Below, one piece after another: positions 20,093 through 31,589 of a stretch of 64,000 nucleotides of DNA (its first letter is position 1; the number at the start of each line of letters is the position of its first letter). This stretch comes from Aspidiotus rigidus (Eukaryota > Arthropoda > Insecta > Hemiptera > Diaspididae). A program made the translations under genes and the position numbers. Where the stretch lies: NCBI GenBank assembly GCA_035079385.1, contig JAVHKY010000056.1, positions 1,612,001-1,676,000 of the forward strand, written 5' to 3'. The notes beneath the pieces were generated by a model, which was not told where the DNA came from, made no database searches, and saw only the letters and a list, made by a program, of their open reading frames with translations.

Positions 20093-21322
20093 TATAACGT
20101 TTATCCCCGTTTGAGGATAAAACGAGCTTCTTGCATCTTCAAAATTTATTATTCGAATTTTTAAAAATAATTTCGATCACTCCTCTTTTTTTTTTTATGG
20201 GGAATATTTTGAATAGACCATGAATTCGGTCTACAGTTTCTCTTCACCCGTCAAAATCTGGAATAAAAAAGATCACATCTTTTTTATCTTTCTGAACTTT
20301 GGTACTCAAGAGATTCGAATCGTTCTAGTCAGATTTGGAACTTAATTTTTCATTCCATGTTCTTCTTCTTCTTCTTCTTATTATTATTATTAATGTGAAA
20401 TAGTCCGATTATTCTTTTATTTCTGATTTTTCAGAGTGTATTAGTGATTATTTCTCGCTAACATGTCTAATTTAAAAGTTTGTTTTACGTTCACATCTAT
20501 TGCTTCACCTAACAACCTCTATAGTTTGAAGATAAGTTTCGTGTGTACATACATAAGTAAAAACACTAATTGCGCGCGAGATGAAGTTTAGACCCTCACC
20601 CAAGAAAAAAATATTGACTTATTTTCATTCAGTGAAGAATATGTGATGTTATACCAATTAATTAATTATACCATGCAATTTTTTCAGGGCGAACGCCTTT
20701 CAAATAGGTTTTAGAGGAACATTTATTTGGGACGATATCATCGAAACTAAAACAAACGATTTCTAGTACAGCGTGAAGCAATATTGATAAGATACATTTC
20801 ATGGTAAAAGTAGTAAATTTTGTAAGTTCTCTTTTGTCTATCTTCTGACCATTTTTTAAATATATAATTCATTTATTTTATTTTAATTCATAATTCTTAT
20901 TGTTTAGGCTTTAGCCCTTGCTTTGGCTATTGGTTTTAAATTTATATTATGTAGAATAAGTTTGTAAAATTTATCTTACCTACTTTGTTTTATTTTTTCT
21001 TTCCTAGACATTATTGACTTGTTTTTTTTCTCCTCCCAGAGTGTCTCGGAGAACGAGAATATATTTCAAATAATGTGCCTACAATAAACACACACCGACA
21101 CTCACAGTCAATGATTAAAGAGAATTGTCAATAAAGTATTCATCGAAAGTACCTATCTCCTGTGTTCATATTATTATCGTGATAGTTTACGAGGAAGAGA
21201 ACGGTGGATGAGCGTGAGTCGGTATTGTTAGTCAACCCGACCCTCTCTAACACTTACCACCTCCCTGAATTTGTAAAATATGCTTCAAAATGTATAATAA
21301 CGAGAATAATATAGATCGCGAA
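20093..21322. other. Arm segment without recognised gene (right)
   Basis: Mirror of 11,200-12,429. AT-rich, with a TTC/TTA microsatellite near 20,365-20,392. Nothing convincing was seen. Confidence 0.5.
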
Positions 21323-21550
21323 CAGTCTTTCGACTCTGTTATGTGTGTGGTCAACTATCTCTAGGTTTTCTCATGAAATAATATCTTTCAGGTCGATAAT
21401 TATAAATATAATTGAATTTGGTCGATTTTATAAGTTTTTTGAATCGGGTTGGAGAGGGACAAGTGTAGGTTCATTCACAAGTTTGACCAACTTCAATTCA
21501 GAGTCGTACGTTGACTTACGTTGTGTTCAACTAATAACACTAAGGAGCGG

Positions 21551-22046
21551 GGTAATATCATCAACGCTATTAAACAAATTCGTTCAAATCCGGAAAAAGC
21601 CTTCCAATTGATCAACAATCACTATTTGTATGAATGCTCGATGTTGAATAATGTGCTACCAATAGACTCGGGCTTAAGGCTCGTGTAAAAGATCTGGTGA
21701 CTAATGTGATTTACAATGTCATAAGCAAATACTTTGCTGAAAATAATCCTTATATTCGACGATAGTTTTAAATAATGTCGTGAAAAAAGTTAAGCGTGAT
21801 GATTTTTTACAATCGTGTTTTGTAATGTTCAATAGTAACGAAATTGAGAATGTTATTAAACCTAGATGGGATTGCAAAACAGAGCGTCCCGGTTTATGAA
21901 AAAAAGACTGTACAGAATGTACTTGTTCCATGGATGAAGTGACAGAGTATCCAAACGTCTGCAAATGTTTGACAGAGAGAAGAGTAATAACCTTCAATTT
22001 AGATTTGACTTTACATGAGTTGAGTAATATTAGGTACCTACTTTGA
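21551..22046 (+). pseudogene. Family B gene copy with Cys-rich C-terminus, decayed (right arm)
   Basis: Starts in sequence for NIINAIKQIRSNPEKAFQLI. After a frame change it continues with ARVKDLVTNVIYNVISKYFA, changes frame again, then reads NNVVKKVKRDDFLQSCFVMF and IENVIKPRWDCKTERPGL up to an in-frame TGA. Beyond it the frame continues through a cluster of six Cys (DCTECTCSMDE, VCKCL) to a stop at 22,044-22,046. The first part is shared with spacer fragment B2. The Cys cluster could bind metal or form disulphides. Family unknown; lesions show this copy is not functional as written. Confidence 0.55.
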
Positions 22047-22662
22047 TTGATCACTCACGTTTGTCTAGGGCATGTTCTACAATACGACTCAAGTTGATTA
22101 GCACCGAGTGGATCGCGATTGACCTTAACTTATAATTTCATTAGTCAAGCAAGTGGGTCCTCCAGAACAAAACACCCCATTATAATTTGTACTCTAAACG
22201 GCAGTGACGCGCTAGCGACCATACTTCCTCGCAGCTCTAAGCTTGACAGGGTTAGACATTCAGTTAGTTATTTGAAAAATTCCAGTGAAGTAACGTTTTT
22301 GCTAGAAAATTCCTTGGACTTGAATAAAAGATAATTGAAATTTTCAGTTCTGTCATACAATCTTATCTAGCTTCATCTGCTCATCCTAAATTTGATACAA
22401 GCGTGAGAGTGTGTGTGTTTTGTCATCGGGTGCTACACTAGCTCCCTCTTCATCTAAGAGTGCACACTAACTCTACCCACACTGGAAGTAACTATAGGCC
22501 GGAAGCCAATAAGGAAGGGAACATCGTCGTACTCTATCCGCTTCTATATGAATCAAGAGTTCACGACCTACCGCTACACCAGAGTGATCGTACAAGGTGT
22601 GTCGACATGTTTGTAGTATGTAAAGTTGTGTGTTCTATGACTTTGCCCGTAATTATTTCATC

Positions 22663-23147
22663 TCATTCGAATATACGCAGCACCACAACCAGATTCAATT
22701 CCTTGCTAGAATCACCCTTGCATAAGGAAAAGAAGAGATGTTTAATTTCTTTCGCGGTCAATAAACGTGGCGCTATTACAAATTCAATGCTGTTGTCGTG
22801 AGGGAAGAAAAAGTCTCTTACAATCGCGAACGTTTTGAAATATGTGACATGGAGATTTAAACAAGTATTGCGTATAAAATTCTGCATTATGCCCTTGAGA
22901 AAACAGCAATGATAGTCTCTATTTATCAGCATACGGTGTCTGAATATACAACTTTGGTTTTTCTGTTGAGTGAAAAAATCTACGTTGCTTGTGCATAATT
23001 TATAAAATTGAATATGATCTTTGCGTCGGGTAAATATGGCTAAGGTATGCATTGACCACACCGCCCTATCTTGTATTGGGTAAGGTCGCATTTAAGACAT
23101 CTTATAAGGAATATCTTAAGTACGCACAAAACACGCAGGCTGAACAT
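22663..23147 (-). pseudogene. Family A copy A2 (right arm mirror)
   Basis: Mirror of 9375-9859 with the same frame lesion. See that entry. Confidence 0.6.
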
Positions 23148-23341
23148 TTTGTTGCGATCGAAATAATACGATGATAATAATAATAATAATAGTAATATTT
23201 TCGGAGTTAGTTAGTTTGTCTAACTTTGAGCTTTGCACCCTGCACGTCTGATTGGTGGATGAATCTTCCGTTTGATCATTGAAAATAGTAGATACATCTG
23301 CTATTTTTTCGCGATCGCTTCTATGATCGAAAGAATTATGT

Positions 23342-23357
23342 GGTCCTGAAAAGGACC
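23342..23357 (-). terminator. Histone-type mRNA 3' stem-loop (right arm)
   Basis: Exact mirror of the stem-loop at 9165-9180, downstream of the A1 mirror copy. Confidence 0.75.
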
Positions 23358-23371
23358 GTTTTAATGATAAT

Positions 23372-23835
23372 ACTTGTCTCGTATAATAAATAAAATTATA
23401 TCTCCATCCACCAACGCTTCGATTCCAAGCCTAGAATTATCGCCCAATAATATTCATCGCGTTTGTCAGCGTTACCTTTAAGAGAAAAAAGAACTCTTGC
23501 TCTTCACGTGCGCTAAACGTCTTTTACAACGTAATATGTCTGGAAAAATTTCTCATCAACGTTCATGCAGATATTCCGGAGGAAAGACTGGAAAGTGGGA
23601 ATAGAGAAGCGAGTGATCCACTCCCTTACTGGGAATTCAAGTTGTTAAGTGAATATGGTTTTTTTTGTTTTCTTTCTTCCTGAAAAAAGTCGATGATACT
23701 ACCAGATATTTTATAAAACTTGAGAATATCACGCATAAAAGGTACATATGTGAAGCATGCAATGTGCCTTGGATGAAGACATCTTACATTGAATATTTTC
23801 TCGCGATATAAATCTTCCAAGCTTCTAACGTACAT
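23372..23835 (-). pseudogene. Family A copy A1 (right arm mirror)
   Basis: Mirror of 8687-9150, same lesions. See that entry. Confidence 0.6.
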
Positions 23836-24762
23836 TTTGCCGAGTCAACGTTAAAATGAGAATGATACTTTGAAAAAAACATATAAGTTGATGTTGATCA
23901 CGGATATTCCCACCTATCATCTGATTGGTTTGTTGAATTTAATCATAGGGAGATCTGATCCAATGAAAAATAATGTAAGAATCATCCTTCTAACGCATCA
24001 CAGGGCAAAGCGGGCCAGCGAAACAATAAGGGTACGGTCAGAATTCTCACACCTTTGGAAAAACTGAAACTGACCAGATGTTTTTCAAAATAATACAAAA
24101 AATTAGGCTTAAGTCGTAAAACTATACCCATTTATTCGTAAAACTATACCCATTTATTCGAGTCGTATTTGAAATGATACTCCTAGGAATGGCGTTTGCC
24201 CGTTGATTTTTACGAGGGGTAGGTATCTGTTATATGGAGAATTAGCCCGATACATCAATATAAATTAAAATCGTCGCATTCTTAAGGAGTTGTGAATATT
24301 TTTTTACAAGCGTTTACCCCATTTTCATATATACGCGAAAAAGTAATAGGTAAACCGACAAATCGCAGCTGGACCAAAACAACGAGGACGGAACGAGGCG
24401 TGCGTATCGATTTTTACAATCGAAATTAAAGGTGTGCGTTTGATCGCGTGGCGGTAGCTTACCTTACCTTAAATTAGATCAACGCGTAGATGCTATGAGA
24501 ACTCCCTAAAAATTCTAATTAGACTTATTCAGATAATAAACGAAAATATATTAAAGAGGGACTTCAACAAATTCATTCCATCATTCGATCGTATAGTTAC
24601 ACTCATTCATACTACGCTAAGCCCTACATATAGTACATACCTATTCTCTACTTTTACGAGCGAATATGATACACTCATTCATGGTCACCCTTCATTCATA
24701 GCGATCCTTGTACACCCTTTACTCTTACATGATCGAATACGTAGGGTGAATTCGTTCGTCGT

Positions 24763-25532
24763 ATCACCGCCTACACGTTGAAATGACGATGACCACGATC
24801 ATACATAATGCATTAACCCCCCAAAACCGACGAGCAACTCATTATTTTTCCAAAAATTAAAACATTCACCGTTGAGTAAATATCGATTTTCCTTATACCT
24901 AACGCGATAAACTTCTTAACCCTTCCTCTGCCACCCTCCCTCTTTAGAAAGAAAACGTCGTCGAATAGAAAGAGATCGTCGTCGAACGGGCGATTCATTC
25001 ATTTTCGTTCGTTCATAACGTCAATCAAGCACCACCGACGAAAAACGTAAAAACGACTCGCCGTAATATTCTCCCTGGACGAGTAAATATCAATTTTTCC
25101 CTTATACCTAGAAAGAGATAGTCATATACGGGCCTAACTTAGAAAGAGAGAGATCGTCGTTGAACGGGCGACTCATTCATTTTCGTTCGTTCGTAGCACC
25201 AATTAAACAGGAAGCCCCAACGAAAAACGTTATTCTTAATTAAAAAAACAACGTTCGTGATATTCACCCTCGACATGTAAAATTAATTTTTTTTTTTCCT
25301 TATACCTATACAAATACTTCTACATACGACACGGTCATAACTTAGACAGAAAGACATCATCGCGCTCCTCGTCGTCACATAACCGGACAACCTTTCGTAC
25401 AAAAAAGATCGCCGCCGCGACGTCATATAGCCGGACAAACCTTCTTAGAAAGAGATCGCCGTCATTTAGACAGAGAAAGAAAGTTCAATCGCCGTCAAAA
25501 GCCGGACTTAGGCGTGCGCAGAAGGGGCAAAG
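24763..25532. repeat. Degenerate ~200-bp tandem repeats (right arm mirror)
   Basis: Inverse of 6990-7760. Confidence 0.6.
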
Positions 25533-25559
25533 TCCTCATACGCTACTTTATATCCTACT

Positions 25560-25838
25560 CACAATTCTTCCAGGGTTGATCGATCAGGTTGAAAAAAAAA
25601 TTTAACGTCGTTTTAAACTACGTTTTAAAAACGTTTAAGTTTTAAAAACGTTTAAAACGTGTTTTAAACTGGAGAATAAAAACCATATTTCAAAACATGT
25701 TTTAAACGTAAAATCTGTTTTAAACAAATAAAAAGTGTTTCTTGTTTTTTTTTTTCAAATTTCTTGTTTTTTTTTTTTAAAAAAAAGTTTTTTGTTTTTT
25801 GTTTTTTTTAAAGAAAAAACGTTTTTTTCGCAACTCTG
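25560..25838 (-). other. Right hAT end with subterminal repeats
   Basis: Dense GTTTTAAAC/GTTTTAAAAAC motifs (about 25,603-25,730), then a T-rich tract and the terminus CGCAACTCTG. It has the same kind of subterminal repeat as the left end but is otherwise not homologous to it, and no promoter motif was seen. This asymmetry fits the 3' end of an original hAT element. Confidence 0.7.
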
Positions 25839-25846
25839 TAATTTAT
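25839..25846. repeat. Right 8-bp target-site duplication (TAATTTAT)
   Basis: Identical to 6650-6657 and directly abutting the right terminus. Confidence 0.9.
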
Positions 25847-27120
25847 GATACGTTGATGATTAGGTTTGAATAATAATACTTTTCTATTAATTTTCAATGA
25901 AATATTATTTACATATTGATATATTGATATGTATAAAACTTGTCTCTAAGCAACTTCATCTTTCTTTCTTTTGTATTTGTTCACCATTATTTCATTCTCC
26001 AAACAAGATATCTTACTGCAAATATACCTTTCCTCTTTTTCTTTTTTTTTTTTCCATCATATTTGTTGTTGATGTTGTTTCTGCATTCCCCTGTGGCTGC
26101 ATTTTTATTTTGACAACGACACCCAATTTTTTAACAAAACATTGACCTAATTCTTTCAGCTTCCAAAATCCTATTGTTTGAAAGGTCAAGTCAAGTTATT
26201 TCTAAAAGTAAGCAACAAATCTGGCACTCTAAGCTTTGGACTTCATGCTGTTTCGCGTGTCACATATATAATTGATCTTGACCAATTGACTATAATAACC
26301 AAAGAAAAATTGATGAACTTTCAACTGTTATAAATGACCAATATTATTTGAAATAATCAAAACGGACCTAAACAGTTATACCATGACTATTTGTTTTGAA
26401 ACTGCTCAAAACGGTCATCTTCTATTTCAAGTGCTAATTTTGCTTGTTGGAAGAATTTTATGAAGAACGAAAAATTTCCACCCTGACCAACATTTTTTAA
26501 TTATAACAGTTATAACATCAATTACTTATTAGCAAGAAGCGTTTGACCATTTCATCCAATAACCATTTCGGATTAAATTTTCAGAGAGTTATTTGAGATT
26601 TAATTCAACCAAAAAAAAGAAAGAAAAAAAAAATGATAACTGTTCGTCAGAGCCGTTCATTTCAAATATTAAAATGTAAAGGGGCGTTCCATTTATTTTT
26701 GTCATCGCTGGTGAAAAGTTGAATGCGGTATGCCTTTTTATGCAGCCTGTCACATTCTTTCTTCATTATCTCAAAAATATGATTTCAAATGAAAAATTGA
26801 AAAATACAAAATTTGATCCATTTATTAACTCCCATCTCTAATTAAGTTGAATTTAAATTTTTGCGTCAAGAAAATCTCAAATTGGACTTACTGAATAGAA
26901 AATTACAAGGGGAAGAGAAAATGTTCTCTTTGCAATTCATATTTCTTCAGACTGTAATTGGGAAAAAGGCGCCGAACTGTATAAACTACAGGGATTCAAC
27001 TTCCCACCAGAAAATTTTCAAAGACACTTGTGCTGACGTCACACACAAAACGCTCAATATTTCCTTTTTCAAATCGTTCGTATTTTGAACGAAACCGATT
27101 TGGAAGTTTATAAGTGATAA
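25847..27120. other. No recognisable gene
   Basis: AT-rich. Together with the sequence before 6,650 it forms the pre-insertion locus of the 19-kb element. Short open frames lack motifs. Confidence 0.5.
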
Positions 27121-27128
27121 CACTTGTG

Positions 27129-27620
27129 TATAGATACCTAAAAGAGACAAGATAGCTAACTCTCCATATGCGCTGTGTTAAAATCCGGTACCCGATTTTT
27201 GTCGAGCTAATTTACGTGCCGAGAGATAGCGCCACTGTATTGTAGGGCTAAGTTAACATTGCGCTTATGGACGTTTTTCAGTATTTATCAATTATCTCGG
27301 AAACCGTTTATTTTTACAAAAAAATGAAAAGAACAAAATTTATTCCCCTTGTAATTTCCTATCGTATGAGACCTATTTCATATTTTGAAAAAAAAAAATT
27401 CAAAGTAGGTCTCATTTGATAGAAGATTACAAGGGGAATAAATTGTGTTCTCTTCATTTTTTCATAACAATGAACGGTTTCCGAGATAATTGATGAAAAC
27501 TGAAAAACATCCATAAGCGCAATGTTAATTTAGCCCAAGAATACTGTGTCGCTGTGTTGGCGTGCGGTGGAACACTAGAACTAACGAAGTTAGCTATCTT
27601 GTCTCTTTTAGGTATCTATA
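27129..27620. mobile_element. 492-bp MITE with 8-bp target duplication CACTTGTG
   Basis: Terminal inverted repeats start TATAGATACCTAAAAGAGAC, and much of the inside also folds back. CACTTGTG is duplicated at 27,121-27,128 and 27,621-27,628. Non-coding. Confidence 0.9.
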
Positions 27621-27823
27621 CACTTGTGGTAACACAGCACAGTGATACAGAAACAAAAATCTTTTGTCGATCAAAATGTTCCAACAAATACAACTACCCG
27701 GATTATTCGGCCAATCAGGCGCCGTAGGTTTGTACGTTTAACCTAAACATCGTAATAACGCCAAAAGTCAAAAAATATTTCGAGCTGATAAGCCGAGGTT
27801 CAAGGTCGAGGATTCGTTTAATA

Positions 27824-28300
27824 TATAGTACACTAGAAGAGATAGTTAGCCCACTCGTTCAAAAAACAAGACACTTTTCCATTAATTCAAAACCGTCCAC
27901 CCATCGGTATTTTAGCGCTAGTACTGCGTTTTTCTAGAGCGGGGTAAGCGCGGGCTGTGGAAAAATAGGTTTTATACTTTTACATGGGCTCTTATGGGAA
28001 ATAACCCTTCATCAGCGATTTTCTCTAAAAGTATGCGTTAAAATACAAACATGTCAATGGTGAACTTGAAGAAAATTTTCCGTACTTCAATTTGTTTTCT
28101 CATAAATTTTTCATCAAAACGTATATTTCTTGAGAAAATAGCTCGTAAAAGGTAATTCTCCATAAGAGCCTATGTAAAAGTAGGAAACCTATATGTTGCA
28201 ATCGCCTGCGAGTGGCGAAAAAACGAACTTTTCGTTTTGTGCTCCGCGTTATATGGTAGTTTCGAAGGAGTGAGCCTACTACCTCTTCTAGTGTACTATA
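27824..28300. mobile_element. 477-bp MITE with 8-bp target duplication GTTTAATA
   Basis: Terminal inverted repeats start TATAGTACACTAGAAGAGAT. GTTTAATA is duplicated at 27,816-27,823 and 28,301-28,308. Inside is an inverted pair around CTTTTACATGGGCTCTTATG. The ends resemble those of the MITE at 27,129 (shared TATAG start and AAGAGA..ATAG.TAGC), so the two are probably related families. Confidence 0.9.
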
Positions 28301-28315
28301 GTTTAATAATATAGA

Positions 28316-28350
28316 CTAGCAATGACGGCGCGCCTATGGCGCGCCTCAGT
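28316..28350 (-). mobile_element. Helitron 3' terminus
   Basis: Minus strand: hairpin GGCGCGCCATAGGCGCGCC, GTCATTG, CTAG, then host T. It abuts the duplication of the MITE at 27,824. The body would extend rightward; no 5' end was found. Confidence 0.75.
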
Positions 28351-28949
28351 AGTAGGTCAGTGCATGGTAGTGATGTCGCACAGAACAAAAACCAAAACGA
28401 AAACACGACATTTTTTCAAGTGAAATACCTAAACAAACTGAATGGTGAAACTACCAAAAAATAGATTGAATATAGAAATTAATGATTAAAAACAAATAAC
28501 AAAAAAACAAAGTAAAAGATACCCTAGCCGAATACTTGCATGGAATGAATAACAATACCAAGGACTCCATGGGTTATTCTTTCATTAACGAGGATAGTTT
28601 CGCATTAAATACTCTGCTGACCAACTCAGCGCACTCAATTGGATTTTTACACCAATCTAAATTCTCAGATATTTCACGCCATTTCCCATTGCACGTATCC
28701 TATATTATAAGATCCATGAGGTGGCCGCACTTTTTTCTGCCACGCCATTTCATCTACTTCTGTTCAACCTAGAGAGCTGAAATTTTCTCTGATAACGCCT
28801 TACTGTACGTAGTTTGTGACAAAAATCTGAAACCTTAATATTCTACAAACGTCGCGCTGCGAAACTCAAAAAACCATGAAATTAGACGTAAAATGACTAA
28901 ATCTAACTAAAAAAAATAATCTAACTAAAAAAAATACACATCGAACAAA

Positions 28950-29440
28950 TCAACAGTTCTCGAAAGAAGCCGAAGGGTTGCGTACCTATACCAGAAAAGT
29001 CACGTTCAGGCAGAAGAAAGAAAAAAAGTAGGAAGAAGAAAGCTAGAACATCAAACGCAAACCTTTCCAGAACAAAAAATCATTCATATAATACAGCGAG
29101 CCCAGTCCACTATTGTATACCTCATGTTATATATAATATGTCTTCATTTCTTTCTTATCTTTTTCTTTATTTAAATACATCCAATAAATCGACCGAGTCT
29201 AAATGAGTTCCCAAAAGAAGTCGTCCCTATTATTCCTGCTAAGGGTCGCGTATATGCTCACATATCTATATACCAGAGAAGTCACCAAGAAAAGTCACGT
29301 TCAGGCAGAAGAAAGAATGATATTATATATTTAGTATTTAATGCATTGGCGACTGAAACATTTTACAACGGCTTCATTTCTTTCTTAATCTTTTTTTTTC
29401 TCATTTTCCCCCTTATTTACTGCCCATTGATTGCCCTTTG
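28950..29440. repeat. Diverged tandem duplication, about 280 bp
   Basis: Two copies share CCCGAAAGAAG-like starts, AAAAGTCACGTTCAGGCAGA and CTTCATTTCTTTCTT blocks. Non-coding; lies between two oppositely oriented Helitron 3' ends. Confidence 0.55.
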
Positions 29441-29589
29441 GAAGAAAAAAACGCTGGAGCAGTCGAACTCCAAAATTATTTTCACCACCAAGATATGTTT
29501 TCTCCATTCACAATTATAAATTGGTTCAGTATACCTGTTGTCAGAGCTAAATTGTGCACTATTACTTCCTCTTATTTTATAATCGAATC

Positions 29590-30228
29590 ATGAGGAGCAT
29601 TAGTGATTTGGTAAAGGAAATTTTGAACGGTGATTATTTAACCGGAGATCATATGAACTTTTTCCATCACATAGTGTCGAATCAAACCGCGTTTAGACCG
29701 CAAAATGTATTCTTTGTCGGGGCGTTAGATTTCTTCGTTCAATCAACACCTAAAGGACAACCGCATATCCAGATTGTTAGCGGTAATGTCATTGCATTGG
29801 GTCAAATTACCCATTGGGTATGTACCTACTACGATGGTGAGTCTGTGCATGTTTATGATAGCCTAAACACGCGATCATTAAATAATCCCCAGATGCAACA
29901 ATTTTTGACGACGCTGTATCCTTACCACCCCCCTTATATCTTTGAAAAAGTGATGCAACAACCCAATACAGTCGACTGTGGAGTGTTTGCAATTGCATTT
30001 GCTACTTCTCTATTGAATAATAGAGATCCATCAACCGAGGTGTATGATCATAGTACAATGCGATTGCATCTACTTAAAATTTTCAATGAAACGAGTTTGG
30101 CGCTATTTCCTACCACCATTTCATCAGTTTTGGAACTAGAGCTCCATCCAGAGGCTAATGAAAAATCTGCTTCACAATTAAGAACAAAAGGTCGGCCTCT
30201 CAAAGTAATTTCGAAAACTATAACATAA
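29590..30228 (+). CDS. Ulp1/C48-like cysteine protease associated with a Helitron
   Basis: Open frame from 29,554. The second Met (29,590) is the more likely start, since the first residues are hydrophobic and poorly placed. The C48 catalytic set is visible, numbered from 29,554: H87 in THWVC, D102 in HVYDSL, Q136 and C142 in QQPNTVDCGVFAIAFA. This is the fold of SUMO/ubiquitin-like-specific proteases, often found inside transposons. Length (about 210) is the catalytic core only. Downstream the sequence is rich in Lys/Arg codons and then reaches a Helitron 3' end at 30,388, so the gene is probably Helitron cargo or the 3' part of its coding region. Confidence 0.75.
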   Translation: MRSISDLVKEILNGDYLTGDHMNFFHHIVSNQTAFRPQNVFFVGALDFFVQSTPKGQPHIQIVSGNVIALGQITHWVCTYYDGESVHVYDSLNTRSLNNPQMQQFLTTLYPYHPPYIFEKVMQQPNTVDCGVFAIAFATSLLNNRDPSTEVYDHSTMRLHLLKIFNETSLALFPTTISSVLELELHPEANEKSASQLRTKGRPLKVISKTIT

Positions 30229-30319
30229 AAAAGAAAAGAAGTGAAGGAACGACGTGCTAAGAAGAGAAGTATGTTAAGGGAAAATTATGTCAAAGAGAAG
30301 TATCCTCCTGCGAGCGCGA

Positions 30320-30388
30320 AGCGCGAGCCCGTGTGAGCGCCGCAGGCCTAGCCGCCAGACGCGCCGAAGGCGCGTCGCAAGCGGCTAG
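30320..30388 (+). mobile_element. Helitron 3' terminus downstream of the Ulp1-like gene
   Basis: Two GC-rich hairpins, the last GACGCGCC-GAA-GGCGCGTC, followed by GCAAGCGG and CTAG, then host T at 30,389. Canonical Helitron end in + orientation. Confidence 0.85.
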
Positions 30389-30701
30389 TATGTAATAAAT
30401 AAATCAGGTTTTCCAAATCTCGATACCAAAGTCATGGCATCTCGATAATTTTGAGCCATGTTTCTGGGACTGCCTTCAAAGGTAGAAGGCAATATAATTG
30501 TTTTCCCAATTTGGTAGTTTTCTCCTTGAGATCTACCTTTAATATAATCCTAAAAACCACGATATTGCTCAACCCTCAGATCTTTTTGATGAGTTCGAAT
30601 ATATTGTAAACGTAGAGATTCAATTTGACAGTAGGCGTCAACGATAAATTGTTGACTCAATTTCCTAGCATGAATGAATGTTGCAAACGTCGGACGAACA
30701 C

Positions 30702-31301
30702 TCAACAGAAAAGCATAATATTATAATGACTCAACAATACCGTCTCACCACTACGTGCTTTAAATCCTGGATGCCAGCCTCCACCCCCATATGGATATAA
30801 AATGGGATAAACCATAGGATTGGTGTGCTGAGAACATGCTGATAACTGTATCAATTTTCCACTCTTGCTATGAATCTCTATATCCCTTAAATGAGGAGGA
30901 TGTCCACCACTGGATGAAAATACAGCAGCTATTTCATTACAAGTTGGTAAACTGTAACGCTTCCTATCAATACTATTACCGGCAGGTTTTTTTAATAACC
31001 ACACACTGTAATCGATAGAAATGGCAGCATTATTATAATAACATTGTCTCATTTCACGTTCTTCAACTTCACGGAGATTCAGAAGTGTGGTAAATATTTT
31101 TTGGTGACCAGTTCTTTCACTGTTGAAATACAAAGCATAACAATAAGTACATTCATTATTCATGGGACCTACATAATGAGGTACAGTATTTCCTCCATCA
31201 CCCTGTTCCAATGTTAGAGAATCGTTTGTGACGTTACACAGATCTGTATGGGCCAAATTTGAAGACAGTTCTGCAGTTGATCCAAAATAACGATCACTCA
31301 T
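30702..31301 (-). pseudogene. Helitron Rep/helicase protein, N-terminal segment
   Basis: The frame contains RDIEIHSKSGKLIQLSACSQ, HTNPMVYPILYPYGGGGWHP, which matches the start of the Helitron helicase-like (Rep) N-terminal domain, preceded by a Cys-containing region (NECTYCYALYF). The HUH motif and helicase are missing on the left side, where the sequence runs into unrelated DNA. The OTU remnant at 31,590-31,846 lies upstream on the same strand. Confidence 0.7.
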
Positions 31302-31589
31302 AACATTAGGATGATCTAAAGTTAGGTACTAATAACGAACTAACGATCTCATCGATATCCATATGATCATTCGGTGGTTCTGATAAAGGTACCGAAGACT
31401 CCTTTGAAACATTGGGAAAATATACATTTAACGGTACCAAATGATGTAATCAACTCTGAACAAGACCCAAACTGATCACTGGTAACGTAAGAGTGATCTA
31501 AATGCACTAATGATGAACGACTAATATCGATATTCATCTGATCCGTTGGTGACTCTAAAGAACTATTACAATTCAATTCATATTCATCA

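Larger units (their letters stand above)
16870..25559. repeat. Right arm of the giant palindrome
   Basis: Inverse copy of 6965-15634. The arms keep open frames, pseudogene lesions and repeats in common, so the lesions predate duplication or were homogenised by gene conversion. Confidence 0.95.
6658..25838. mobile_element. 19.2-kb hAT-ended composite element with giant palindromic cargo
   Basis: The two ends are CAGGGTTGCGA at 6658 and its imperfect inverse CGCAACTCTG ending at 25,838, flanked by identical TAATTTAT duplications. This matches hAT-superfamily termini (CAGRG start, 8-bp duplication). Between short unequal end zones (6658-6964 and 25560-25838) lie two inverted arms of 8,670 and 8,690 bp, identical except for a few indels such as (TA)n length, separated by a 1,235-bp spacer. 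No hAT transposase is present, so the element is non-autonomous in its current form. Cargo genes are described separately. The unit transposed or inserted as a whole, because the duplications bracket all of it and the outer flanks are unrelated to each other. Confidence 0.85.

Noticed and set aside
21551..22046. TGA as a sense codon in the cargo (both B and E have one)
   Set aside because: B also has frameshifts and A copies have TAG or other lesions, so ordinary decay explains it better; kept open only for gene E.
6965..25559. Palindrome as an assembly artefact from joining inverted haplotigs
   Set aside because: An artefact would give the same sequence at both outer borders. Here the outer flanks differ, the end zones are asymmetric, an exact 8-bp duplication brackets the unit, and the spacer is unique. 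Long-read proof is still absent, so some risk remains.
6658..25838. Polinton/Maverick or herpesvirus-type composite
   Set aside because: No polymerase, integrase, packaging ATPase or capsid gene is visible; the ends and 8-bp duplication are hAT-like, not 6-bp as for Polintons.
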